Below, piece by piece: positions 1 through 8,249 of a stretch of 64,000 nt of DNA. The notes beneath the pieces were generated by a model. The model searched no databases. It was not told the origin of the DNA and worked only from the letters and a program-made list of their open reading frames with translations. The position numbers were made by a program, and so were the translations under genes. This DNA comes from Microbacterium testaceum. GTDB taxonomy: Bacteria > Actinomycetota > Actinomycetes > Actinomycetales > Microbacteriaceae. Location: the NCBI RefSeq assembly GCF_006539145.1, contig NZ_BJML01000003.1, positions 62,001 to 126,000 of the forward strand, in the 5' to 3' direction. Position 1 is the stretch's first letter. Every line of letters begins with the position of its first letter.

Positions 1-18
1 TCCGCACCCACTGACGCG

Positions 19-984
19 ATGGCCCGACTCGTCCGCGTCCGCCCCTACGAAGACCCCGGTTACCGCCGGGTGCGCTCCGGTTCGGGGTTTCGTTTCGTCG
101 ATCACACGGGTGCGTCCGTCCCCGAGCGCGACGCCGAGCGTGCCCGGGGTCTGGTCATCCCTCCCGCGTGGCGCGAGGTGTGGATCGCACGCGAGCCGAA
201 CGCGCACATCCAGGCCGTCGGAACGGACGAAGCCGGACGCCGCCAGTACACCTACCACGCGGACTGGTCGAAGCGTCGGGACAGGGGCAAGTTCGCCCGG
301 GCGCTCCAGCTCGCCGAGTCGCTGCCCCGAGCGCGATCGCGAGTGACGCAGTCGCTCCGCCGGGCCGAAGCGGATCGCGAACGAGTGCTGGCGGTGTCGT
401 TCCGCTTCCTCGACCTCGTCGCTCCGCGCGTCGGCAATGCCCGTTACTTCGTCACCAACGGCAGTCGGGGCCTCACGACCCTGCAGAGACGGGATGCCAC
501 GGTCGAGGGTGACCTGATCCGCCTGTCGTTCCCCGCGAAGAGCGGCAAGCGCGCCGAGCTCTCGCTGCGCGATGCGGAGCTGGCATCCATCGTCGACGAG
601 CTCGCCCGGGGGCGCTCGCGTGCCGCGCTACTGAGCTACACGCGCGGGCGCCGGCGCGTTCCGCTCACTCCCGGCGACGTGAACGGCTATGTGCGCTCGC
701 TCACGGGCGGGCCCTTCAGTGCCAAGGACTTCCGGACGCTGCGCGGCACGATCCTCGCGGCCGAGTCGCTCGCCATGGTGGGTGCCACGGGCGGGAAGAA
801 CGAGCGCAAGAGGGCGGAGGTCGCGGCGGTCCGCGCCACGGCCGAAGCGCTGGGTAACACTCCGGCCGTCGCGAAGGCGAGCTACATCGACCCTCGGGTC
901 TTCGCGCTGTACCGCAAGGGGCGCACGATGGAACTGGGCGGGTCGAAGGATGCCGCGATCCGGCGGCTCATCCTGGGGGAGTGA
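19..984 (+). CDS. DNA topoisomerase IB (eukaryotic/viral-like type)
   Basis: A 321-residue protein that relaxes supercoils by nicking one DNA strand through a 3'-phosphotyrosine link. The catalytic set is visible in order: Arg about 137 in RVGN, GLTTL at 151-155, Lys174 in FPAKSGK, Arg242 in KDFRTLRGT, and the nucleophile Tyr289 in KASYIDP. The length suits the short bacterial TopIB family. The ATG at 19 lies so close to the window edge that the promoter cannot be judged. The following LacI gene has its own promoter, so this is probably a separate transcription unit. Function is inferred from motif content; identification is firm. Confidence 0.93.
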   Translation: MARLVRVRPYEDPGYRRVRSGSGFRFVDHTGASVPERDAERARGLVIPPAWREVWIAREPNAHIQAVGTDEAGRRQYTYHADWSKRRDRGKFARALQLAESLPRARSRVTQSLRRAEADRERVLAVSFRFLDLVAPRVGNARYFVTNGSRGLTTLQRRDATVEGDLIRLSFPAKSGKRAELSLRDAELASIVDELARGRSRAALLSYTRGRRRVPLTPGDVNGYVRSLTGGPFSAKDFRTLRGTILAAESLAMVGATGGKNERKRAEVAAVRATAEALGNTPAVAKASYIDPRVFALYRKGRTMELGGSKDAAIRRLILGE

Positions 985-1022
985 CCCGCTTCTCGGCGAG
1001 GTCGAACGGCCCGGCCGACCGA

Positions 1023-1028
1023 TAGCGT
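1023..1028 (+). promoter_or_regulatory. -10 hexamer TAGCGT of a leaderless promoter
   Basis: TAGCGT is followed by exactly six bases and then GTG at 1035. That spacing puts transcription start on the start codon, which implies a leaderless mRNA. It also explains why no ribosome binding site precedes GTG 1035. The same layout occurs before four other genes in the window. Confidence 0.55.
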
Positions 1029-1034
1029 GAAGAC

Positions 1035-2105
1035 GTGCGAGACGAGACCCCCGACGACGGTCGCCCACCGGCCCGTGCGGCCACGCCCCGCCAGGCCGGA
1101 GCCGCCCCCACCATCCACGATGTGGCCGCGGCCGCGGGGGTGTCGAAGTCGGTGGTCTCGCGGGCGCTCTCCGGGGCGTCCGGGGTCGCCGCGCACACCG
1201 TCGACCGCGTCCGGCGGGCGGCGACGGAGCTCGGTTACGTCGCCAACGCGCACGCGCGGGGGATGTCGGCTCACCGGAGCCACACCCTCGGCGTCTTCGT
1301 CCGTGACGCCGCGACGCCGTTCTACGGTCACCTGCTGACCGCGTTCCAGGAGCAGGCGGCTGCTCGCGGGTACCGGGTCGTCACCGCGACCGGGGCGGGA
1401 TCCTTTTCCGTGGACGACGAGCGCCGCGCCCTCGAGACACTCGTCGCGCTGCGGGTGGAGGGACTGATCGTCTGCAGCGGCGCGCTCCCCGTCGAGGACA
1501 TCACGCCCTTCGCGCGGCGTATCCCCGCGGTCGTCGCGGGGCGCCCGGAGGAGGACCCGACGATCAGCAGCGTGTACTGCGACGAGGTGGGCGGTGGCCG
1601 CGCCCTCGCCGATCACGTGGCCGACCTCGGGCATCGCAGGGTCGCGGTGATGACCTTCACCCCGGTCTCGTCGATCACCCAGTCGCGGCGCACGCACGCG
1701 ATGGCCGAGCGCCTGCGGGAGCGCGGCGTCCACGTCGTCACTCTGAGCGGTGACGATGCCGGACCGGGCTTCGACGGGGCCGACGCGATCGTCGCGGGCG
1801 TCCTCGGGGCCGGCGGGGTCACCGCCTTCATGGCGCCGAGCGACGCGTGGGCGGTGGCGGCCCTCGAGGCGCTGCGCGTGCGCGGGGTCGCCGTGCCCTC
1901 GGAGATGTCGGTGACGGGTTACGACGGCGTCACGCCGTTCATGACGTCACTGCTGGGTCTGACGTCGTGGCGCCAGCCGCTGCGGACGATCGGCCGACTG
2001 TCGGTCGACGCGGTCGTCGATCAGATCGATGGACTCGCGACCACGGTGACGCACCACGCGATCGACGGAGAACTGGTTCCCGGGCGTACGGCCGCCGCCC
2101 TCTGA
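1035..2105 (+). CDS. LacI-family transcriptional regulator
   Basis: A 356-residue repressor. The N-terminal helix-turn-helix is at residues 26-47 (TIHDVAAAAGVSKSVVSRAL), and a periplasmic-binding-protein-like effector domain fills the rest, ending with the usual SVTGYDG and R-Q-P-L elements. A tail of about 25 residues precedes the HTH, slightly longer than usual; GTG 1035 is preferred because it fits a leaderless promoter. Downstream are two palindromes with the central CpG typical of LacI operators, at 2173 and 3882. They flank a 2H phosphoesterase, a phosphatase and an ABC importer, so these are the likely targets. No copy is seen before this gene itself. The effector is unknown. Confidence 0.93.
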   Translation: MRDETPDDGRPPARAATPRQAGAAPTIHDVAAAAGVSKSVVSRALSGASGVAAHTVDRVRRAATELGYVANAHARGMSAHRSHTLGVFVRDAATPFYGHLLTAFQEQAAARGYRVVTATGAGSFSVDDERRALETLVALRVEGLIVCSGALPVEDITPFARRIPAVVAGRPEEDPTISSVYCDEVGGGRALADHVADLGHRRVAVMTFTPVSSITQSRRTHAMAERLRERGVHVVTLSGDDAGPGFDGADAIVAGVLGAGGVTAFMAPSDAWAVAALEALRVRGVAVPSEMSVTGYDGVTPFMTSLLGLTSWRQPLRTIGRLSVDAVVDQIDGLATTVTHHAIDGELVPGRTAAAL

Positions 2106-2172
2106 CGTCGTCACCGTCCGTTCACCCACCGGATGCCGTGACGTCGACCGTCGCGCGACCGTTCCGCGGAGA

Positions 2173-2190
2173 ATAGGGAACGTTCCCTAT
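2173..2190. promoter_or_regulatory. LacI-type operator, copy 1 (18-bp perfect palindrome)
   Basis: ATAGGGAACGTTCCCTAT is a perfect palindrome 20 bases upstream of the 2H phosphoesterase start. The central CG and the length are typical of LacI-family operators. A second copy sharing 16 contiguous bases sits at 3882-3897 before the ABC transporter. Binding by the adjacent LacI protein is inferred from proximity and from the repeat, not demonstrated. Confidence 0.85.
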
Positions 2191-2210
2191 CGGCATCACG
2201 GAGAGTCCGC

Positions 2211-2867
2211 ATGAACGACCACATCGCCCACAAGCTGCCCCGAGACGACAGCGATCCCTTCCGCTACGGCATCTATCTGCGTCCCGACGCGCAGACCTGC
2301 CGCGCGGTGACCGCGGTGACCGACCAGCTGCGCGCGCAGTACGGCTTGCTCTCCGCGGGCGCGTTCCCGCCGCACGCCACCCTCGTGGGCAGCCAGCCGT
2401 TCGGGTTCTCGGAGCCCGCGGTCATCGGCGCGCTGACCGACCTGCTCGATGGCCGCGCGGCCTTTCCCGTGCACAATGCCGGCGTCCGGGCGCAGGGTCG
2501 GGGCTACGTCTACGACGTGAGCGAGAACCCCGAAGGCTCGGTCAACGACGACCTGGTGGGCCTGGCCCGTGACATCGAGGCGACGGTCGCCCCGTTCCGC
2601 TCCCCGATGAACAATCCCCTGCCCAACGACTTCGTCCCGGAGCTCTACCGCGGGCACCTCTCGCTCGCCTCGCACGACCTGTACGTGCGTCCCGATCTCT
2701 ACGAGGAGGTGGGGGAGTTCATCCGAGAGCTCGCCGTCCCCGTGCCCGGTGGCTTCTCGGGACGCACGGTGGTGATGTACCGCACCTCGAGCCCCGACTG
2801 GTCGGGACGCTGGTGGCAGACGATGACGTGGGAGCACGTGCGCACCTGGGCTCTCGCCGGCGCGTAG
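2211..2867 (+). CDS. 2H phosphoesterase superfamily protein (2'-5' RNA ligase-like)
   Basis: A 218-residue cytosolic protein with the two H-x-T/S signatures of the 2H superfamily, HATLVG at His55 and HLSLAS at His149. Family members hydrolyse cyclic or linear phosphodiesters such as 2',3'-cyclic phosphates and ADP-ribose cyclic phosphate. GGAGA at 2200-2204 precedes the ATG at a good distance. The gene has its own LacI-type operator at 2173-2190. Its neighbours are a phosphatase of the inositol monophosphatase family and a UgpB-like importer. From that context I infer a catabolic step opening a phosphodiester taken up from outside. The true substrate cannot be read from the sequence. Confidence 0.8.
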   Translation: MNDHIAHKLPRDDSDPFRYGIYLRPDAQTCRAVTAVTDQLRAQYGLLSAGAFPPHATLVGSQPFGFSEPAVIGALTDLLDGRAAFPVHNAGVRAQGRGYVYDVSENPEGSVNDDLVGLARDIEATVAPFRSPMNNPLPNDFVPELYRGHLSLASHDLYVRPDLYEEVGEFIRELAVPVPGGFSGRTVVMYRTSSPDWSGRWWQTMTWEHVRTWALAGA

Positions 2868-2880
2868 CCCGATCCGAAGA

Positions 2881-2912
2881 GTCCGGATGCCGCACGGTCG
2901 CGGCATCCGGAC
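2881..2912. terminator. bidirectional hairpin terminator
   Basis: GTCCGGATGCCG pairs perfectly with CGGCATCCGGAC around a short loop, with one extra closing C-G pair. It lies between two convergent stop codons (2867 and 2917) and so can serve both genes. The stem is built from one GGATGCC and one GGCATCC heptamer. Confidence 0.8.
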
Positions 2913-2916
2913 GCTC

Positions 2917-3753
2917 TCACTGCCCGGCCGGCATCCACTGCCCGGACAGGGCGCGCAGGCGTCGAATGAGCACTCCGTGCTCTCCGCCCGCTCCCTCCGC
3001 GACGTAGTCGAGGCTCTCCTGGGCGCGAGCGACCTCGACGCCGGAGCGGAAGCCCGTGTACGTGCCACCGGCCCGTTCGAGGATGTGGGCTCCGGCGGCC
3101 ACGTCCCAGGGGTGGGTATCGAAGCCCATCGTGGCGTCCGCCCATCCGGCCGCGACGTGCGCGAGGTTCAGCGCCCCGCTGCCGGTGCTGTGGTGGTGCT
3201 GGTACGTGTGCGTGATCTCGGCGAGCAGGTCGAAGGCGCCCTCGCCCAGGAGGTCGACGTCGTGCTGTCCGGGAAAGCTCGTGAGCAGGGTGGAGAGTTC
3301 GGCGGGGCCGGACGCCGATCGCATCGGGACCCCGTTCACGTGGGCGTGCTCCCTGCCGGCCGAGAACATGTTGTCTGCGACGGGGTCGAACACGACGCCC
3401 GCGACGACCTCGCCGTCGAGCTCGGCGGCGATCGAGATGCACCAGTAGGCGAGACCGCGCGCGAAGTTGGCGGTGCCGTCGATCGGGTCGATGATCCATC
3501 GCAGGGGTGCGTCGCCCGAGCTGCCGGTCTCTTCGCCCAGGATCACCGAACCGGGTGCGCCGTCCTGGAGGATCCCGGCGATGGTGGCCTCGGCCGCTCT
3601 GTCGTGGATCGTCACGACGTCGTGCACGTCGCGCTTGAACGACACGCTCATGTCGGAGCGGAACGCGGCGAGCAGTGCCGGCGCGGCGGATCTCGCGGCC
3701 CTCTCGGCCAGGGCGCGAAGGTCGTCGGGGGAGGGGGAGGGGTGCGTGGTCAT
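2917..3753 (-). CDS. inositol monophosphatase-family phosphatase
   Basis: A 278-residue Mg2+-dependent phosphatase with the full family signature: GEE at 73-75, DPIDGT at 89-94 and WDVAAG at 216-221. Family members dephosphorylate inositol phosphates, histidinol phosphate, PAP or sugar phosphates, and these motifs do not separate the options. It is transcribed away from the ABC transporter from a shared 160-bp intergenic region that holds the second LacI-type operator, so it is probably controlled with the importer. The context suggests it removes the phosphate left after the 2H enzyme acts; that is inference. HisN or CysQ-like housekeeping roles are alternatives, made less likely by the location. 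Confidence 0.88.
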   Translation of the reverse strand: MTTHPSPSPDDLRALAERAARSAAPALLAAFRSDMSVSFKRDVHDVVTIHDRAAEATIAGILQDGAPGSVILGEETGSSGDAPLRWIIDPIDGTANFARGLAYWCISIAAELDGEVVAGVVFDPVADNMFSAGREHAHVNGVPMRSASGPAELSTLLTSFPGQHDVDLLGEGAFDLLAEITHTYQHHHSTGSGALNLAHVAAGWADATMGFDTHPWDVAAGAHILERAGGTYTGFRSGVEVARAQESLDYVAEGAGGEHGVLIRRLRALSGQWMPAGQ

Positions 3754-3881
3754 GGTTCTCCTCGGGGGTCAGGGGGATTGATTCAGGTGCTCGTGAACGC
3801 CGCGTGAACGCTCGGCGACCGCTCGCCGGTCGCCTTGACCTCGTCTCTCGCGGTGTCGCAGAGTGAGTCCGTCATCAAAAA

Positions 3882-3897
3882 AGGGAACGTTCCCTAT
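3882..3897. promoter_or_regulatory. LacI-type operator, copy 2
   Basis: AGGGAACGTTCCCT is a perfect 14-bp palindrome; with the next two bases AT it matches copy 1 over 16 bases. It lies 17 bases before the ABC permease start and inside the divergent promoter region of the phosphatase, so one bound repressor could silence both directions. Confidence 0.85.
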
Positions 3898-3913
3898 GAC
3901 GGAAAGGTAGCCG

Positions 3914-4858
3914 ATGTCGCTCTCGACACTCGACCGCCGGCCGACGCTCGCCGACCGTCGTCGGCCGGCTTCGACCCTGGCCTGGCGGCGCGCCGACCGA
4001 CGCGTGGGTGCCGCTCTGATGGTTCCGGCGCTCGCGGTCTTCGCCGTCTTCGTCTTCTTTCCCCTCGGCCGGGTCGTCTGGCTCAGCACCCAGGGAACCG
4101 ACATCTTCGGCCAGGCCGCCGGGTTCGTGGGGACGAAGAACTTCGCGACGATCTTCACCGATCCCCAGTTCGGCGACACGCTGTGGCGGACGGCCGTGTT
4201 CTGCGTCGCGGTCGTGGTCGGTCGCATCGTCGTCGGGCTGCTCATCGTCATCCCGTTGACGGCGAAGCTCCGCGGCATCCGCGTCTTCCGCGCCCTGCTG
4301 ACCTCGCCCCTCGTGGCCTCGGTCTCGGTGGCCTCGGTCGCCTTCGCCGCGATGCTCGCTCCGGCCGGCGGGCTGGTCAACTCCGTGATCGCGCGCTTCG
4401 GGGGCACGCCGGTGCCGTGGCTGACCAGCACCCAGTGGGCCATGCCGAGCGTGATCGCCGTCACCGTGTGGGGATCTCTCGGATTCACCGTGCTGCTGCT
4501 GCTCGGGGCCTTCGGCGCGATCGATCCCGACGTGATCGAGGCGGCCCACCTCGACGGGGCGGGTCCCCTCCGCACGCTCTGGTCGATCTCTCTGCCGCTG
4601 ATCACGCCGACCCTGTTCTTCATCGTGGTCACCGGTGCCGTCGAGGCGCTCACGACGTTCGGGCAGATCCAGATCCTCACCGGCGGCGGCCCGGCGAACT
4701 CGACGACGACGCTGGTCTACACGATCTATCAGGCGGCGTTCGGGGCGGGGAGCGCCAACTTCGGCATCGCCGCGGCAGTGGGCGTCGTGCTGTTCCTGCT
4801 CGTGCTCGGCCTCTCGCTCGTCCAGTTCGGCATCCTCGAGAAGCGAGTGAACTACTGA
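3914..4858 (+). CDS. ABC sugar/glycerophosphate transporter permease (MalF/UgpA-like)
   Basis: A 314-residue polytopic membrane protein. After a basic N-terminus there are about six hydrophobic segments, and the EAA loop reads IEAAHLDGAGPLRTLWSI near residues 212-230, the site that docks the ATPase. GGAAAGG at 3901-3907 serves ATG 3914. The stop overlaps the start of the second permease by one base (TGATG), so the two are translationally coupled. No ATPase gene is present; actinobacterial systems of this class often share an MsiK-type ATPase encoded elsewhere. The solute-binding protein downstream resembles UgpB, which points to a phosphorylated or glycerol-linked solute. Confidence 0.9.
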   Translation: MSLSTLDRRPTLADRRRPASTLAWRRADRRVGAALMVPALAVFAVFVFFPLGRVVWLSTQGTDIFGQAAGFVGTKNFATIFTDPQFGDTLWRTAVFCVAVVVGRIVVGLLIVIPLTAKLRGIRVFRALLTSPLVASVSVASVAFAAMLAPAGGLVNSVIARFGGTPVPWLTSTQWAMPSVIAVTVWGSLGFTVLLLLGAFGAIDPDVIEAAHLDGAGPLRTLWSISLPLITPTLFFIVVTGAVEALTTFGQIQILTGGGPANSTTTLVYTIYQAAFGAGSANFGIAAAVGVVLFLLVLGLSLVQFGILEKRVNY

Positions 4859-5694
4859 TGGCGCGGCCGCTGTCCGTCCGCGCGCGTCTGCGGAGCACCC
4901 TTCTCTACGTCTGGCTCGTCGTGGCGGTGACCGTGGTGTGCTTCCCGCTCTACTACGTCTTCGAGGGCGCGCTCACGCCGACCGCCTGGCTCGACGAGGG
5001 CCTCGAGGGTCTTCTGCCCATCCACCTGACGCTCGACAATGTGATCCGCGCCACCCAGGTCATCCCGCTCGGACACCAGTTCCTCAACAGCGTCGTGGTG
5101 ACGCTGGTGCAGACCTTCTTCCAGGTCGCGATCGGCATCGCCACCGCCTACGCTCTCGTCTTCTGCGGGCTGCGGGGCACGCGTGCCCTCTTCCTGCTGA
5201 TCCTGTCGAGCATGATGGTGCCGGGCGAGACGATCCTCATCGCGAACTATCTGACGATCTCGTCGTGGCGGCTGATCGACACCCTGCCGGCGGTGTTCCT
5301 GCCGTTCCTCGCCTCGGCGCTGAGCATCTTCCTGTTCCGGCAGGCGTTCCTCAGCTTCCCGGGGGAGCTGCGCGACGCCGCCCTCCTCGACGGTGCGGGG
5401 CACGTCCGCTTCATCCGGTCGATGCTGCTGCCGATCGTGCAGCCGACGCTCATCTCGGTGACCCTCGTGAGCGCGACCGCCGCGTGGAACGGGTTCTTCT
5501 GGCCGTTGCTGGTGACCAACTCGCCCGAGAACCGCACGGTGCAGGTCGGTATCGCCCAGCTCTCCAGTGCCGAGGCGGCCGACGTCGGCGTCGTACTCGC
5601 CGGCGCGGCCATGGTCACCCTTCCGGTTCTCGTCCTCGTGCTGCTCGCGCAGCGCTTCCTCGCCGGCGGGATCACCGCCGGCGCTCTCAAATAA
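4858..5694 (+). CDS. ABC sugar/glycerophosphate transporter permease (MalG/UgpE-like)
   Basis: A 278-residue membrane protein with about six transmembrane segments and the EAA-type loop ELRDAALLDGAGHVRFI near residues 171-186. A longer in-frame reading upstream exists, but ATG 4858 is chosen because it overlaps the stop of the first permease (TGATG) and yields the expected MARPLSVRAR N-terminus and family length. It forms the heterodimeric channel with the product of the preceding gene. The operon continues 26 bases later with the binding protein. Confidence 0.9.
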   Translation: MARPLSVRARLRSTLLYVWLVVAVTVVCFPLYYVFEGALTPTAWLDEGLEGLLPIHLTLDNVIRATQVIPLGHQFLNSVVVTLVQTFFQVAIGIATAYALVFCGLRGTRALFLLILSSMMVPGETILIANYLTISSWRLIDTLPAVFLPFLASALSIFLFRQAFLSFPGELRDAALLDGAGHVRFIRSMLLPIVQPTLISVTLVSATAAWNGFFWPLLVTNSPENRTVQVGIAQLSSAEAADVGVVLAGAAMVTLPVLVLVLLAQRFLAGGITAGALK

Positions 5695-5720
5695 GACCCG
5701 ACAGAAAGAAACCCGAGCCC

Positions 5721-7067
5721 ATGTCTCTGCGCCCCCGCACCACGATCGCGGCGACCGCCGCGGGAGCCGTCCTCCTTCTCGCCCTCGCCGGGTGCACGGC
5801 ATCCGGATCCTCCCCCGGAGCCGACTCCGGCCCCGTGACCCTCCAGTTCTGGCACGAGATGAGCGGACCGGCGGCCACCGAGCTCGACGCCCTCGTGTCG
5901 CAGTTCAACAGCGATCACGACGGCGAGATCACCGTCGAGTCCTCGTTCCAGGGGTCGTACGCCGACGCCCAGACGAAGTACACCGCCGCCGTGCAGTCGG
6001 GCACGACGCCCGACGTGCTGATGATGAACGACATCTCGACGGGCTTCATGACCGATTCGAAGAAGACCGTCCCCCTGTCGACCTTCACCGCGACCGACAC
6101 CTCGTTCTCTCTCGACAGCTTCCCCCCGGCGGTCAGCGCGTACTACGGCGACGGCGCGGGCGGGCTCGCCGCCATGCCGTTCGCGGTGTCGCAGCCGGTG
6201 ATGTACCTCGACCGCGACCTCGTGACACGCTCGGGGCTGAACCCCGACTCCCCGCCGCGCACGCTCGCCGAGGTGGCCTCGTGGGCCGAGAGGATCCACG
6301 CGGCGACGGGTGCCTCGGGCCTGACGATGAACATGTCGGACTCGTGGATGATCGAGCAGATGTCGGCCGCGGGCGGGGTGGACTTCTGCACCCCCGACAA
6401 CGGTCGCGGCTCCGACCGCGTCAGCGGACTGCAGCTCACCTCGCCGACGCAGGTGGGCTTCATGCAGCGACTGCAGAAGCTGTTCCAGGACGGCTCGATG
6501 CTCAACCCCGGCACCGACAACAGCGCGATGGTCTCGGCCTTCGCGAGCGGCAAGGTGGGCATCATGCTCACCTCGACGGGCGCCTACACGACGGCCGATC
6601 CGAAGAAGACCGCGTCGACGGTCGCTGCCTTCCCTTCCACCGCCGAGTCCGACGACGCGGGTGTGGTCATCGGCGGCAACGCGCTCTGGATCTCGGGTGA
6701 CGGACACTCCGACGCGCAGCAGCGGGCGGCCTATGCCTTCGTGAGCTTCCTGCACTCGGCCGAGGTGCAGGCGGCGTGGGCGAATGCCACCGGGTACCTC
6801 GCATCGAACACGGGGGCGGCCTCCACCGCGGCCGGCGCGGCCTCGCTCGCCGACCCGAACGTCAAGGCCATGGTCGACCAGCTCGCGAACACGCCGGCGT
6901 CGAACGCCGCGGCGGGCTGCCGCACGGGCGCTTTCCCCTCGCTGCGATCGACCGTCATCGGGGCGTTCACCCAGGTCGCCGAGGGTGCCGACGTGACCTC
7001 GACCATGTCGGATGCCGAGACGAAGGCGGCGTCGCAGATCGCCGCGTACAACACGGCGGCGGGCTGA
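5721..7067 (+). CDS. UgpB-like extracellular solute-binding lipoprotein
   Basis: A 448-residue lipoprotein. The signal peptide ends in the lipobox LALAGC with Cys25, the lipidation site. The mature protein is of the family 1 binding-protein type: FWHEMSGP near the start and a TTPDVLMMNDISTGFMTDSKK stretch, which recalls UgpB, the glycerol-3-phosphate/glycerophosphodiester receptor. ATG 5721 gives the signal peptide at the right place. It is the third gene of the importer operon and is followed by a hairpin terminator. The substrate class (phosphodiester or sugar) is inferred from this resemblance and from the phosphoesterase and phosphatase next door. Confidence 0.9.
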   Translation: MSLRPRTTIAATAAGAVLLLALAGCTASGSSPGADSGPVTLQFWHEMSGPAATELDALVSQFNSDHDGEITVESSFQGSYADAQTKYTAAVQSGTTPDVLMMNDISTGFMTDSKKTVPLSTFTATDTSFSLDSFPPAVSAYYGDGAGGLAAMPFAVSQPVMYLDRDLVTRSGLNPDSPPRTLAEVASWAERIHAATGASGLTMNMSDSWMIEQMSAAGGVDFCTPDNGRGSDRVSGLQLTSPTQVGFMQRLQKLFQDGSMLNPGTDNSAMVSAFASGKVGIMLTSTGAYTTADPKKTASTVAAFPSTAESDDAGVVIGGNALWISGDGHSDAQQRAAYAFVSFLHSAEVQAAWANATGYLASNTGAASTAAGAASLADPNVKAMVDQLANTPASNAAAGCRTGAFPSLRSTVIGAFTQVAEGADVTSTMSDAETKAASQIAAYNTAAG

Positions 7068-7068
7068 G

Positions 7069-7094
7069 CCGGGAGCTTCCGCTCGCGCTCCCGG
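7069..7094 (+). terminator. hairpin terminator after the ABC operon
   Basis: CCGGGAGC pairs with GCTCCCGG across a 10-base loop, starting two bases after the binding-protein stop and followed by TCTGTC. The position suits an intrinsic terminator with a weak T-run. Confidence 0.65.
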
Positions 7095-7152
7095 TCTGTC
7101 AAGGCGGCCGGGAGCGCGGGCGGTCGCGACGACGGGCTGAGAGGATCGACGC

Positions 7153-8208
7153 GTGACGGACGACCTCTCGCCCTCGGACGCGTCCCGCCGGTCTCGCCGG
7201 AGGGCCGGTGTCGGTGACCCGGACGCATCCCCCACGCGCCTCTACGCCCTGCTGACTCCGGAGGCCCGTGACCTGTACGAGCTGGTCCCCGGCGCGCAGG
7301 AGCTGTTCCGACCGACCGCGGCCTCGTCCTCAGTGCTGCGGCGAGGGCTCCGGCAGGACGACGCGTTCCGCAACCTGCTCCGGGCGGCGATGCAGGAAAC
7401 GGCGGAGCCGCGCGGGTGGCAACGCCACGAATGGTCCGACGAGGAGGTCGCTCGCGCGGCCGAGGACCCGCAGCTGCTCGCGGCAGCCCGGGCGATGTCG
7501 AAACGGAACGCACGGGTCGACTGGCGCGCGACGTGGAAGAAGCGCCGCCAGCGGGAGACGGCGGTGCTGGCCGTCTTCACGTACTCGCTGATGGCCATCC
7601 CCGCAGCCCTCCTGCTCAACATGGCGTGGCTCGCGGGCGTGGGCGTCGTGGGCGTGCTCGCCGTGGTGGGGTATCTGCTCGTCCGTCGGCGGGCCGAGAA
7701 CCGGCCGGCCCCCGCTCCTCATCCGCTCCCCGCCCTCAGCGATCCCCCCACGGGCGACGGCGTGCCTCGACCTCTCTTCGTCGTCGAGCGCGCCCCCTCG
7801 CAGCATCTGATCGCGCGCGGCACCGGTCTCGTCTTCCTGGCGGGCGCCGTCGTCCTCGCGATCGGGGAGATCATCGAGGGCGGTCCGCTCGCCGCTGTCG
7901 GGGTGACCGTGTGGCTGGGCACCCTCGGTGTTCTCGGCGCGATCATCTTCCTCTGGGCGCTGTCCGCCGGGCGCGCGCGCATCGTCGGCTTCGACGATCA
8001 CCTGGTCGTCCGCCCGGGACTCCGCCGGTCGCGGGTGGTTGCGGCATCCGAGATCGCGGAACTCTCGCTGCTGTCGGGCGGTCGGCTTCGGGGCGCGGAC
8101 GCGCGGGGTCGCCGATTGTTCGAGGCGATGAGCGTGTACGACGACTTCCCCGACCTCGTGGCGTGGCTCGAGGCCAAGACGCCGCGGCGGTGGGCCGACA
8201 TCGGATGA
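7153..8208 (+). CDS. membrane protein of unknown function
   Basis: A 351-residue protein I do not recognise. A soluble Arg-rich N-terminal part (to about residue 135) is followed by a hydrophobic pair near 140-180, a Pro-rich linker, and a second hydrophobic pair near 225-275. The C-terminal portion (IVGFDDHLVVRPGLRRSRVVAASEIAEL) reads like a small PH-like or DUF-type domain found after membrane anchors. It starts with GTG and has no evident ribosome binding site; a GAGGAT six bases upstream could be the -10 of a leaderless promoter, but it is a poor match. It sits alone between the importer operon and crcB. No function is assigned. Confidence 0.75.
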   Translation: MTDDLSPSDASRRSRRRAGVGDPDASPTRLYALLTPEARDLYELVPGAQELFRPTAASSSVLRRGLRQDDAFRNLLRAAMQETAEPRGWQRHEWSDEEVARAAEDPQLLAAARAMSKRNARVDWRATWKKRRQRETAVLAVFTYSLMAIPAALLLNMAWLAGVGVVGVLAVVGYLLVRRRAENRPAPAPHPLPALSDPPTGDGVPRPLFVVERAPSQHLIARGTGLVFLAGAVVLAIGEIIEGGPLAAVGVTVWLGTLGVLGAIIFLWALSAGRARIVGFDDHLVVRPGLRRSRVVAASEIAELSLLSGGRLRGADARGRRLFEAMSVYDDFPDLVAWLEAKTPRRWADIG

Positions 8209-8237
8209 CGCCGCTGAGGTGCGTCGGGCCGCGGGCG

Positions 8238-8243
8238 TAGGGT
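8238..8243 (+). promoter_or_regulatory. -10 hexamer TAGGGT of a leaderless promoter (crcB 1)
   Basis: TAGGGT lies exactly six bases before GTG 8250, with TGAGGT 17 bases further upstream as a candidate -35. The second crcB gene at 18058 has the same arrangement, including TGAGG at the -35 position. Confidence 0.55.
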
Positions 8244-8249
8244 GGCGCG

